Source: Prosthecobacter debontii (GTDB taxonomy: Bacteria > Verrucomicrobiota > Verrucomicrobiia > Verrucomicrobiales > Verrucomicrobiaceae). From it: 64,000 nucleotides of DNA. The stretch is taken from the NCBI RefSeq assembly GCF_900167535.1, contig NZ_FUYE01000003.1:168414-232413 (forward strand). Direction: 5' to 3'. The notes beneath the pieces are model-generated. The model was not told the origin of the DNA. It ran no database searches and saw only the letters and a list, made by a program, of their open reading frames with translations. Numbering within the stretch: the stretch's first letter is position 1; the number at the start of each line of letters is the position of its first letter. Both the position numbers and the translations under genes were made by a program. Positions 1 to 7,445 of the stretch are shown here, piece after piece.

Positions 1-803
1 CGGTGTGCAGAACGCGGAGCCAGGTCCAGCAACGCGCGGATAGCGTTGCCTGTGCGGCTGCGGGCGCGGGCTTCAAGCCATTGGCCGACGATGACGAGCA
101 CGATGATGACGGCTGCCGCCTCAAAATAAAGCGCCACCTTGCCGTCCATCTGCATCGAGGCTGGAAACAAGGAGGGAAGTAGAATTGCCACCACACTGTA
201 GGCGTAGGCGGCTCCGACGCCGATGGCGATGAGTGTCCACATGTTCCAGTGACCGGAACGCAGGGAGTTCCAACCACGGCGGAAAAACGGCGCACCAGCC
301 CAGAGCACTACGGGCGTGCTGAGCAATGCCTGCACCCAGCGTGAGGCATCGCCATTGATCCAGTGTGAGTGTCCCAAGCCTGGCAAAAGATGCGCCATCG
401 CCAGAATGAAGACTGGCAGCGTCAAAAGGGTGGAAATCCAAAGTCGGCGGCATAAGTCTCGTTCCTCACCACCTTCATCCTCATTATGGTGAGCCGCCAG
501 CATGGGTTCGAGTGCCATGCCGCATTTTGGGCAGTCGCCGAGGCGATCCTGCACCACCTCGGGATGCATTGGGCAGGTGTAGCGGGTCTTGGTCGTGGCT
601 TTCCAAGCGGGATTGCGTTCCAGAGCCATGCCACATTTGGGACAGTCGCCGGGGTGGTCGGACTCGACGCCGGGACACATCGGGCAAAAGTATTTCGCAC
701 CCGATGAAGGCTGCACGTCGCTGTGATGATCAGCGTGGCTAGTCTGGCAGCAGTCCTTTTTCGTGGTGGCCTTCGGCTCGGTGTGATCGCTGCTTTTGTT
801 CAT
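1..803 (-). CDS. Heavy-metal translocating P1B-type ATPase, N-terminal part (runs off the left edge)
   Basis: The frame is open from the ATG at 803 to the window edge, giving 267 residues. Two metal-binding repeats come first: CPMCPG with CPKCGM (residues 40-59) and CPMHPE with CPKCGM (77-96). These are the heavy-metal-binding domains found at the start of many CopA-like pumps. Four hydrophobic segments follow (about 121-140, 157-172, 188-214, 226-241), with the typical WTLIAIGVGAAYAYS and YFEAAAVIIVLVIVGQ stretches and the ARSRTGNAIRALLDLAP linker. The CPC ion site, the phosphorylation domain and the rest lie outside the window. Family members export Cu(I)/Ag(I) or related metals from the cytoplasm; the metal cannot be fixed without the missing CPC region. 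It is the last gene of the minus-strand metal block. Confidence 0.9.
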   Translation of the reverse strand, partial: MNKSSDHTEPKATTKKDCCQTSHADHHSDVQPSSGAKYFCPMCPGVESDHPGDCPKCGMALERNPAWKATTKTRYTCPMHPEVVQDRLGDCPKCGMALEPMLAAHHNEDEGGEERDLCRRLWISTLLTLPVFILAMAHLLPGLGHSHWINGDASRWVQALLSTPVVLWAGAPFFRRGWNSLRSGHWNMWTLIAIGVGAAYAYSVVAILLPSLFPASMQMDGKVALYFEAAAVIIVLVIVGQWLEARARSRTGNAIRALLDLAPRSAH

Positions 804-908
804 GGCATGTCCAATTTGATTCTGGGAGCCAGTGTGATAAGCAACACCAGAGCTGCGATGTTCCTCAAGGCATTGATGATTTCATGATTGGCTGACCGAA
901 AGCCTCCC

Positions 909-1166
909 TTATTTCTTTTCTGCGGCTTTCACCTTGGCAACGAACTTGACGGGGTCCTTGTTAAAGTCCTTTAGACAGGACTTACAGCAAAGATACACGT
1001 CGGTACCTTCATGGGTGACTTTGACCGGCTTGCCCATACCACCAAGTTCTTCGTCGGAAACGACGCATTTTTTGAGGGGATAGGTGGTCGGCACACCAGT
1101 ATCAGTGGCGGAGGCGAGGCCAGCACTGAGAAGCAGGCTGGAGAGGAGGGCGAGGGTAAGTTTCAT
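909..1166 (-). CDS. Small secreted metal-binding-like protein
   Basis: This 85-residue protein has a clear signal peptide (MKLTLALLSS to about residue 22). The mature part contains one Cys near residue 33 and a CCKSC cluster in a VYLCCKSCLKDF context, which resembles the metal-binding YHS/TRASH type of small domain. The internal ATG at 1166 is preferred because it gives a clean signal peptide. It sits 52 bases downstream of a two-box promoter (1218-1248) shared with the gene at 2732-3022, which suggests control by the ECF sigma factor next door. A periplasmic metal-binding or metallochaperone role is inferred from the cysteines and the neighbours only. Confidence 0.75.
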   Translation of the reverse strand: MKLTLALLSSLLLSAGLASATDTGVPTTYPLKKCVVSDEELGGMGKPVKVTHEGTDVYLCCKSCLKDFNKDPVKFVAKVKAAEKK

Positions 1167-1217
1167 GATAGATGAGAAGGTCGTTGGTTTTGTGAGTGCC
1201 TGGTAATAGCAGGCAAA

Positions 1218-1248
1218 CCGTGCAACTCCAGACAGCGAGGAACCCCTC
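1218..1248 (-). promoter_or_regulatory. Putative ECF-sigma promoter upstream of the small CCKSC protein
   Basis: On the minus strand the sequence reads GAGGGGTT, 11 bases, then GGAGTTGCACGG. The same two boxes with the same 11-base gap occur at 3064-3094, while the sequence between them differs. Two conserved boxes around an unconserved spacer is what a shared promoter looks like, and an ECF sigma gene lies between the two sites. The downstream edge is 52 bases from the start codon at 1166. Confidence 0.6.
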
Positions 1249-1266
1249 AACATTCCTTTAAAAAAT

Positions 1267-1836
1267 TCAAGGGGTCTGTTTTGTGATGATCTTCCTGAGC
1301 ATCTGCCGCGCTCGATAGATGCGAACTTCGATGGCTTTGGTGGAGCAGCCGAGGGCTGCTGCTACTTCGGCATGGCTCATGTCTTCTACGGTGAAGAGCA
1401 GTAGGGCCTCCCGTAGGTCGGTGGGCAAGGCGACGATGGCTTGGTTCACAAGCGCAGTTTTCTCATGCAGATCCGCCGCAGCATCAGGAGACAATTGTAG
1501 ATCAGCAGGCTCGTGGATCATAGCGCCTTCCTCGTCGGTGAGTGGCACGGTCGGATGCCTGCCTTTCCATCGAATATGGCTTCGGGCCAGATTGGCCGCG
1601 ATGTGAAAGAGGTAGGTCGAAAAAACGGCTGTGGGCTGGTAGCGGTGACGGCTGCTATAGAGGCGCACAAAGCTCTCCTGGGTAAGGTCCATCGCCGTCG
1701 CATGATCACCCACCATTCGCAGAAGGAAGGCGGCGACTCGCTCGCGCCATCGTGCCATGAGCGTGTTCAAGGCAAGGTCTTCACCATTGGCGAGCCGTTG
1801 CATGAGCTGAATGTCGTCATCAGATGAGGAGGTCAT
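1267..1836 (-). CDS. ECF-family RNA polymerase sigma factor (CnrH-like position)
   Basis: This 189-residue protein has the two-domain ECF layout. Sigma-2 spans about residues 20-85 and includes AMDLTQESFVRLYSSRHRY. Sigma-4 spans about 130-182, with a helix-turn-helix around MSHAEVAAALGCSTKAIEVR. It directs RNA polymerase to a specific promoter set. It follows a probable anti-sigma gene and a periplasmic metal-sensor-like gene, spaced 15 bases from the latter. That order (Y, X, H) is the order of cnrYXH of Cupriavidus, which controls nickel/cobalt efflux. The likely targets are the adjacent metal genes that carry the two-box promoter at 1218-1248 and 3064-3094. The family call is firm; the metal-response role is inferred. 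Confidence 0.9.
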   Translation of the reverse strand: MTSSSDDDIQLMQRLANGEDLALNTLMARWRERVAAFLLRMVGDHATAMDLTQESFVRLYSSRHRYQPTAVFSTYLFHIAANLARSHIRWKGRHPTVPLTDEEGAMIHEPADLQLSPDAAADLHEKTALVNQAIVALPTDLREALLLFTVEDMSHAEVAAALGCSTKAIEVRIYRARQMLRKIITKQTP

Positions 1837-1851
1837 GCGCAGAAAGAACGG

Positions 1852-2331
1852 TTAATGTCCACCAGGACTGTGTCCGGCATCCGGGCCGATGATCTGCGGC
1901 AGCATGATGTCAAGATAGTGCTTCGCTTGGTCGGGCGACATGACGGCAGCGGTTTCATGCAGGTGCTTGAGCATGGCTTTCTGGCATTCTGCCCGCACAG
2001 CAGCCTGTTCCTCAAGTGCAGCAGAAAGTTCAGGTGCGGCAATATTTCCCGCCTGTGCAAGCGTCTGAACTTTCTTCTGTGAAGCTGCCACCTTCATGCA
2101 CAGCGCCTCGCAAGTGGGGCGGTAAGCAAGGTGTCTTTCCTTAACCTTCGCAAACTGCTCGTCTGTAAGCTTCAACTCATGGTGCAGCCACTTTAGCTCT
2201 GGTAGCAGGGAGCCGCCGTCATGGGTCGCCATCCCTTCACCGCTCGCTTCGCAGCACGGCTGGCGTGTGACGAAATAACCGACAATGCCGACGAGGAGCG
2301 CGGTGAGGAGGATCAAAAATCCACGTTTCAT
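1852..2331 (-). CDS. Periplasmic heavy-metal sensor (CnrX/Spy-like, Metal_resist family)
   Basis: The protein is 159 residues, with one N-terminal membrane anchor (about residues 4-21) and a helical periplasmic domain. The start at 2331 overlaps the stop of the upstream gene (ATGA), which implies coupled translation. The domain has the CnrX/ZraP/Spy style: LHHELKLTDEQFAKVKERH near the start and KHLHETAAVMSPDQAKHYL near the end. The His pair LHHE and the later HLHE lie where CnrX places metal ligands, although a CnrX ligand methionine seems to be Thr here. Several Cys residues (CC near residue 25, CEALC, AEC) are extra. In CnrYXH the X protein senses the metal and loosens Y from the sigma factor. 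That role is inferred here from order and family. Confidence 0.75.
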   Translation of the reverse strand: MKRGFLILLTALLVGIVGYFVTRQPCCEASGEGMATHDGGSLLPELKWLHHELKLTDEQFAKVKERHLAYRPTCEALCMKVAASQKKVQTLAQAGNIAAPELSAALEEQAAVRAECQKAMLKHLHETAAVMSPDQAKHYLDIMLPQIIGPDAGHSPGGH

Positions 2332-2648
2332 GGCTGCATGGAAGCGTGGGTTGCTTTTAGCGGATTGATGGACTCGATGTATGCGGCACGCATGGATTCG
2401 CTCTGGTCGGGCGTGGTGAGATTGCCGAGGCTGATACCGGCAGTGAGCATGACTGCCACGGTGGCAACTGCTGGCATCGGACGGGCAAGCCAGAGGAAAA
2501 ACATCTGGCTCCACTGCTTGCATTGAGCTGGCCAGGAATGTTGCTCAACCACAGCGATTTGCCCCCAGACTTCACGCTGGAAGGAAGCACTAAACTCGGG
2601 CTTGGGATGAGTCTGGCGGATTAGATAATCTATTTCGTCGTCATTCAT
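2328..2648 (-). CDS. Probable membrane anti-sigma factor (CnrY-like position)
   Basis: The 106-residue protein starts at MNDDEIDYL. A short N-terminal cytoplasmic part is followed by one hydrophobic segment (about residues 58-75, PMPAVATVAVMLTAGISLG) and a short tail. A small cytoplasmic head plus one membrane helix is the layout of CnrY-type anti-sigma factors. No sequence motif proves it. The gene overlaps the sensor gene by four bases and is first of the Y-X-H triad. A strong intrinsic terminator lies just upstream (2678-2713), so the triad probably has its own promoter or depends on readthrough. No two-box promoter was seen directly before it. Confidence 0.6.
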   Translation of the reverse strand: MNDDEIDYLIRQTHPKPEFSASFQREVWGQIAVVEQHSWPAQCKQWSQMFFLWLARPMPAVATVAVMLTAGISLGNLTTPDQSESMRAAYIESINPLKATHASMQP

Positions 2649-2677
2649 GGTGAAGAAAGATGGTGGATGATGAGACC

Positions 2678-2713
2678 GAAAACAACCCGTCAGGTCACCT
2701 GACACCTGACGGG
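2678..2713 (-). terminator. Intrinsic terminator after the small cysteine-rich protein gene
   Basis: CCCGTCAGGT (2686-2695) and ACCTGACGGG (2704-2713) form a perfect 10-bp stem with an 8-base loop. On the minus strand the stem is followed by TTGTTTTC. It lies 18 bases after the stop of the gene at 2732-3022 and before the probable anti-sigma gene. It separates the two transcripts or acts as an attenuator. Confidence 0.7.
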
Positions 2714-2731
2714 CTGGCGAGGCGGCTGGCC

Positions 2732-3022
2732 CTAGTTGGCACACTGCTTGCGTTCAGCGGCGGTGCAGTTTTTAGCGGCACGGGGAGCACTACAGCCAGT
2801 GTTACACACAATGCTCTTGTTCACTTGGAGGCCACGGCCACCCGGAGCTGTGCGGTAGCTCGTTTTGGTATCGCAACAGGACATCCGTACCGGCTTGACG
2901 CTGCCGCTTTTGGCGGACGTTTGGCCGTTGGCGAAGCTCCAGTTAGACGGGATCGCTTGAGCGCTGGTGGAAGCGAAGCCGACGAGGAGAGTGGCGGCGA
3001 GGAGGGTAAGTTTCGTTTTCAT
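2732..3022 (-). CDS. Small secreted cysteine-containing protein
   Basis: The 96-residue product begins with a signal peptide (MKTKLTLLAATLLVGFASTS, cut near AQA-IP). The mature part has a CC pair in RMSCCDTKTSY, two Cys in SIVCNTGCSAP and two more near the end. The start at 3022 is chosen for the signal peptide. The shared two-box promoter (3064-3094) lies 42 bases upstream and an intrinsic terminator follows, so this looks like a single-gene transcript under the ECF sigma factor. No named family was recognised. A periplasmic metal-binding role is inferred from the cysteines and location. Confidence 0.7.
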   Translation of the reverse strand: MKTKLTLLAATLLVGFASTSAQAIPSNWSFANGQTSAKSGSVKPVRMSCCDTKTSYRTAPGGRGLQVNKSIVCNTGCSAPRAAKNCTAAERKQCAN

Positions 3023-3063
3023 GGTTAGATTTAATTGGGTCGGACGCATTGATCGCGTTCACT

Positions 3064-3094
3064 CCGTGCAACTCCCTCAAGAATGAAACCCCTC
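3064..3094 (-). promoter_or_regulatory. Putative ECF-sigma promoter upstream of the small cysteine protein
   Basis: The minus strand reads GAGGGGTT, 11 bases, GGAGTTGCACGG, identical in both boxes and in spacing to 1218-1248. The gap sequence is unrelated. It lies 42 bases before the start at 3022. Confidence 0.6.
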
Positions 3095-3156
3095 TGATTA
3101 TTTGAGAATGTTCTCTGTTAGCCGCCATGAGCCGCGAGGTGAGACACCAAACCCAC

Positions 3157-3591
3157 TCATTCATCGCAGGTGCAGGCATATTCCGCATTGCCACACCCGT
3201 TGCAGACGTGGGTTTGAAGCTTGATACGAAAGTTCTTCACCTTCGAGTCAGGTGTTGCCTTGGCTTGCAGAACGACTTGGTAGCCTTCGCCCTCAGGAAG
3301 AGGGGTCTTCGATACCAGCATGTCACCTTTCTTCTCGAACTCGATCTTCGTCTTACCGCTCGGCACTTCGGCTGTGGCGGTGATGACTTCGGTGCTGGCG
3401 GGCTGGGCTTTCAGCGCGGCGTCATAAACGGCAATGCTGATGGTGCGATTCTTCTCGACGAAAAATTCGGCATGTTTGCCGCCAAGCTCAAGGAGGAGGC
3501 CCTTGCGGGGGCCTGCTTTGACTTTTGCATCAGCAAAGGCCGATGTGGCGGCAAGGGTGGTAATAAGGAGGATGTTAAGCAGGGTTTTCAT
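3157..3591 (-). CDS. Secreted metal-efflux accessory protein (CzcB N-terminal-domain-like)
   Basis: This 144-residue protein has a signal peptide (residues 1-20, ending AFA) and a beta-rich body beginning GPRKGLLLELGGKHAEFFVE. That start resembles the extra N-terminal domain of CzcB-type adaptors. The C-terminus HVCNGCGNAEYACTCDE carries four Cys and a His and looks like a metal site. It overlaps the RND pump gene by four bases (ATGA), so it is the last gene of the efflux operon and probably translationally coupled. The adaptor in this operon is unusually short, and this protein may supply a missing metal-binding part in the periplasm. That is an inference; the similarity is distant. Confidence 0.65.
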   Translation of the reverse strand: MKTLLNILLITTLAATSAFADAKVKAGPRKGLLLELGGKHAEFFVEKNRTISIAVYDAALKAQPASTEVITATAEVPSGKTKIEFEKKGDMLVSKTPLPEGEGYQVVLQAKATPDSKVKNFRIKLQTHVCNGCGNAEYACTCDE

Positions 3592-6500
3592 ATAGCATTG
3601 GTTGTGGGTTTGGTTTTCCGTTCAATCCAGTCGTAGAGCACAGGCACGACGAGCAGTGTGAGGAAAGTTGAGGTGAGGATGCCGCCGATGACGACGGTGG
3701 CGATGGGCCGTTGCACTTCGGCCCCTGCTCCGGTAGCGAGCGCCATGGGCAAGAAGCCGAGGCTCGCGACAAGCGCGGTCATGAGCTTGGGCCGCAGACG
3801 AGTCAAAGTTCCTTCGACTACGGCCTGGCGCAGTTCACGGCCTTCGCCACGCAATTGGTTAATGAAGCTGATGAGCATGATGCCATTCAAAACGGCGATG
3901 CCGCTGAGGGCGATAAATCCCACGGCTGCACTGATAGTGAAAGGCATCCCACGGAAATGCAGCGCGAAGATGCCGCCAGTGACGGCAAGCGGCACGCACA
4001 TGAAGATGAGCGTGGCTTGTCGCAGTGAACCGAAGCTCAGGAAGATGAGAACAAAGATCAAGGCAAGTGCGAGAGGCACGACAATCAGCAGCCGTGCTTT
4101 GGCCTCTTGCAGGTTCTTAAACTGGCCGCCAAACTCGAAGTAATAGCCATCAGGAAATGTGACCTTTTCACGGATGAGGTTTGTGGCCTCTTCCACAAAA
4201 CCCTCGGTATCACGCCCTCTCACGTTGATCAGGATGCTGACACGGCGCTGTGTATCTTCACGGGCGATCTGAACAGGTTGGGGCACCAGCACGATCTTGG
4301 CGACTTGGCCGAGCGCTAACATGCCGCCATCCTCGGTGCGCAAAGCGAGGCGTTTCATGCCTTCGAGATCTGTTCGGCGGTCTTCAGCCAGACGGACGAC
4401 GATGGAGCTGCGGCGGTTACCTTCAATGAAGGTACCGACCTCCTTTCCGGCGAGCGCGGTTTCGACAAGGCGATTCAATTCGTCCGCATGGACGTTGAAC
4501 TTGCGCATGGCTTCTCGATCCGGCTGGATCTCAATCATGGGGTTTTTGCCGATGCTGTCGAACTCCGTCTCTCCGCCGCCACGAATGCTGGCAATGGCAG
4601 TTCGGACTTCGCCGGCGAGACGTTCGAGTTCATCGTAACTGTCTCCAAAGACTTTGCACACGAGGTCGGCACGGGCACCGGCCATGATCTCATTGAAGCG
4701 CATTTGGATAGGCTGGGTAACGAGGATGTTTTGGCCGGGCACCTGATCGAGCAACGCCTTCCGCATGAGTTCACCGAGGCGCTCTTTGCTGATGATTGCT
4801 CCGTTCTCTTCCCGCCACTGGTCACGCGGATTGAGCATGAGATAGGTATCGGCGACGTTCGGGTTCATCGGGTCCGTCGCGATCTCCGCCGTACCGATGC
4901 GGGAGAAGATCTCCTTAACCTCCGGGAATTCGCGGCGAATGACGGCCTCGCTCTGTTTCTGCAAATCAAGCGATGATGACAGCCCGGCGCTACTGCTGCG
5001 GATGAGCTGAAAGGCAAAGTCGCCCTCATCAAGCTGCGGTATGAATTCCGAACCGAGACGAGAGAACACCCAGAGCGAGGAACCAAACAGGACGAGCATA
5101 GGCAGCACGACAAGCAGGCGGAAGCGGAGGCCAAAGTTCAGCAACGGCGTGTAAAGACGCTTGGTGAAGGTGACGAGCCAGTTGTCCTTTTCCTGAATCT
5201 TTCCGCCGAGCAAATACGAACACAGCACGGGCATCAAGGTCACAGCGAGCACAAGCGAACCACCAAGCGCCAGCATGACAACGAGCGCCATGGGCTTGAA
5301 CATTTTCCCTTCAATGCCTTGCAGCGCGAGGATGGGTACATAAACGACCGTGATGATCAGCACGCCGAAGAACATGGGGTTGGCGACCTCCTTGGCGGAT
5401 TTGAGCACTTCCTCAGTGCGCTCGCTGAGGGTAAGCCTGCGGCCAAGCGCGTGCTGTCGCTCACCGAGGTGGCGGACGATGTTTTCGACCATCACCACAG
5501 CACCATCAATGATCAGGCCGAAGTCAATGGCACCCAGACTCATCAAATTTCCGCTGATGTGATAGCGTACCATCCCGGTCATGGCGAAGAGCATGGAAAG
5601 CGGGATGACGAGGGCGACGATGAAAGCAGCGCGAAAGTTTCCAAGCAGCGCAAACAGCACCACGACGACGAGCAAGGCCCCCTCGGTAAGATTCTTCTCC
5701 ACCGTGGCAATCGTGCGGCTGACAAGGTTGCTGCGATCATAGAGCGTCCTGATGACGACGCCGTGGGGCAGCTTGGCCTGGATGTCAGTAAGCTTGGTCC
5801 TCACGGCTTCAGCAACTTGACGTGAGCTTTCACCCGCAAGCATGATGGCGGCCCCCACCAGGGCCTCGTCGCCGTCGTCGGTAGCGGCTCCAGAACGAAA
5901 GGCGCTGCCGATGCTCACCGTGGCTACTTCACTGACCAGGATGGGCTTTACACCACCTGCAAACTTGAGCGGTATGGCGAGAATTTGTTCGATGTCGTTC
6001 ACGCGACTGACAGCGCGGACAATAAGCTGTTCACCACCGATCTCGACGTAACCTCCGCCTGCATTGCGGGTGTTTTGCTCGACGATCTCTGCTAGCATGT
6101 CGAGTGAAAGCCCCCGCTCGGCGAGGCGGGCGGGATCAGGCTTGATGACGATTTGTTTTTGATAACCGCCGTTGGTATTGACCTCCGCAACGCCGGGAGT
6201 GCTACGCAGCAAAGGCTTCACCTGATATTCCTGAATTTGTGCGAGTTCCATGAGCTGCGCCTCACGGGTGGCGGGTTTGGTTTTCGCCTCGTCGCTGTAA
6301 TCAAGGCTGTAATAGAAGATCTCCCCCAGACCTGTCGCAACGGGTGCCAGCTTCGGCGTAAGTCCTGGTGGCAGTTCGTCCAGCACAGCTTGCAGGCGCT
6401 CGGTGACGAGCTGGCGGATGCGAAACAGATCCACATCGTCATGAAAAACCATCGTGACTTGTGAAAGCCCAAACTTCGACAATGAGCGAAGTTCGATCAT

Positions 6501-6734
6501 TTGTGGCAACCCCGCCATTTCGCTTTCAATGGGAAAGGTGACCAGTTTTTCGATTTCTTCTGGAGCGAGTGCGGAAACAGCAGTGTTGATCTGTACCTGC
6601 GGGTTGGTGATGTCCGGTACGGCATCAATGGGCAGATGAATGGCAGACCATGACCCGATGCCGAGAAGAACCAGCATGGCAAGCAACACGGCGGCACGAT
6701 GCCGCATGGCGATGGTGATGAGATGAGCGAGCAT
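3588..6734 (-). CDS. Heavy-metal efflux RND transporter, CzcA/CnrA type
   Basis: This 1048-residue protein is full length for the HME-RND family, with the usual twelve membrane helices and two large periplasmic loops. It is the proton-driven inner-membrane pump of a tripartite metal exporter. Helix 4 reads DFGLIIDGAVVMVEN, with acidic residues D404, D410 and E417 at the spacing of the CzcA proton-relay residues. That signature points to divalent cations (Zn, Co, Ni, Cd). Cu/Ag pumps of the CusA group have a different helix 4. It lies between the adaptor gene (6-base gap) and the accessory gene (4-base overlap). Substrate is inferred from the helix-4 signature and the cnr-like regulators nearby. 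Confidence 0.95.
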   Translation of the reverse strand: MLAHLITIAMRHRAAVLLAMLVLLGIGSWSAIHLPIDAVPDITNPQVQINTAVSALAPEEIEKLVTFPIESEMAGLPQMIELRSLSKFGLSQVTMVFHDDVDLFRIRQLVTERLQAVLDELPPGLTPKLAPVATGLGEIFYYSLDYSDEAKTKPATREAQLMELAQIQEYQVKPLLRSTPGVAEVNTNGGYQKQIVIKPDPARLAERGLSLDMLAEIVEQNTRNAGGGYVEIGGEQLIVRAVSRVNDIEQILAIPLKFAGGVKPILVSEVATVSIGSAFRSGAATDDGDEALVGAAIMLAGESSRQVAEAVRTKLTDIQAKLPHGVVIRTLYDRSNLVSRTIATVEKNLTEGALLVVVVLFALLGNFRAAFIVALVIPLSMLFAMTGMVRYHISGNLMSLGAIDFGLIIDGAVVMVENIVRHLGERQHALGRRLTLSERTEEVLKSAKEVANPMFFGVLIITVVYVPILALQGIEGKMFKPMALVVMLALGGSLVLAVTLMPVLCSYLLGGKIQEKDNWLVTFTKRLYTPLLNFGLRFRLLVVLPMLVLFGSSLWVFSRLGSEFIPQLDEGDFAFQLIRSSSAGLSSSLDLQKQSEAVIRREFPEVKEIFSRIGTAEIATDPMNPNVADTYLMLNPRDQWREENGAIISKERLGELMRKALLDQVPGQNILVTQPIQMRFNEIMAGARADLVCKVFGDSYDELERLAGEVRTAIASIRGGGETEFDSIGKNPMIEIQPDREAMRKFNVHADELNRLVETALAGKEVGTFIEGNRRSSIVVRLAEDRRTDLEGMKRLALRTEDGGMLALGQVAKIVLVPQPVQIAREDTQRRVSILINVRGRDTEGFVEEATNLIREKVTFPDGYYFEFGGQFKNLQEAKARLLIVVPLALALIFVLIFLSFGSLRQATLIFMCVPLAVTGGIFALHFRGMPFTISAAVGFIALSGIAVLNGIMLISFINQLRGEGRELRQAVVEGTLTRLRPKLMTALVASLGFLPMALATGAGAEVQRPIATVVIGGILTSTFLTLLVVPVLYDWIERKTKPTTNAI

Positions 6735-6740
6735 AGTATG

Positions 6741-7433
6741 CTAGTGGCCGCAATTACAGGCCTTGCCGCCGCGCAGGATTTGCAGTTCGGCAAGCCAGAG
6801 CGACATCACAGGCGTGGTGACGATCTCATCCCCGGTGTAGAGGCCATCGGTGATCTCCACATGTTCGCCGTTTGCTGATCCAACTTTAACCGGAGTACGC
6901 AGGTAGAACTCGTCGTTCTTGGCATAGACAAACGTGCCTTCGGCGGTCGTGAGCAGCGCGGCTTTTGGGATTGCTGTAACGGCATCGCTGGCAGGAAAAC
7001 GGAAGGTCGCCGTGAGCGCGGCACCAGCCTCAGCGGGTGCGGCTGTTTGCACCGTCACTTCATAGTCACCGAGGGTCAGGTATGGCGCTTTCGCGATGCG
7101 GAGCACGTTGCCTTGGGTGGAGCCGATTTCCACCACCATGCCGGGCTTCACCTGCTGGGCCTGGGCTTCGGTAAGCCAGCCACTGGCTTCGCTGCCCCGC
7201 TGAATGGCCTGCAAATTAACAGTGAACGATGGCGCTATTTTTTCCTCCTGAACCTCAGCCGTTTGCAGGCCGATGGATTCCATCATGAGTGTGGTGAGGG
7301 AAACACCTTTGCCCTCTTTAAACTGTGCGCCGTTTTCCGGTGCAACGGTGTGACTTGGACTGGCGTTGGACTGGCTGCAACTGCTGAGTGCGGCGGCTAT
7401 GGGAAGGCAAAGGATGGAAAGCAAAAGTTTCAT
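6741..7433 (-). CDS. Short RND efflux adaptor lipoprotein (CzcB-like, hairpin-less)
   Basis: The 230-residue product starts with a lipoprotein signal (lipobox LSSC, Cys19). It goes directly from the CzcB-like segment GVSLTTLMMESIGLQTAEVQ to beta-barrel and membrane-proximal sequence (AIPKAALLTTAEGTFVYAKN, then GLYTGDEIVTTP). Family adaptors are usually 350-500 residues because a lipoyl domain and an alpha-helical hairpin lie between these parts; here that whole middle section is absent. The C-terminus CNCGH is a possible metal site. The frame is continuous and the ends are normal, so this is a compact form and not an obvious frameshift. It lies 12 bases after the outer-membrane gene and 6 before the pump gene. 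Confidence 0.8.
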   Translation of the reverse strand: MKLLLSILCLPIAAALSSCSQSNASPSHTVAPENGAQFKEGKGVSLTTLMMESIGLQTAEVQEEKIAPSFTVNLQAIQRGSEASGWLTEAQAQQVKPGMVVEIGSTQGNVLRIAKAPYLTLGDYEVTVQTAAPAEAGAALTATFRFPASDAVTAIPKAALLTTAEGTFVYAKNDEFYLRTPVKVGSANGEHVEITDGLYTGDEIVTTPVMSLWLAELQILRGGKACNCGH

Positions 7434-7445
7434 GGTGGGTGCAGG

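Noticed and set aside
121-742. Several short frames on both strands in the first 750 bases
   Set aside because: They are other-phase shadows of the P-type ATPase gene that is open across the left edge.
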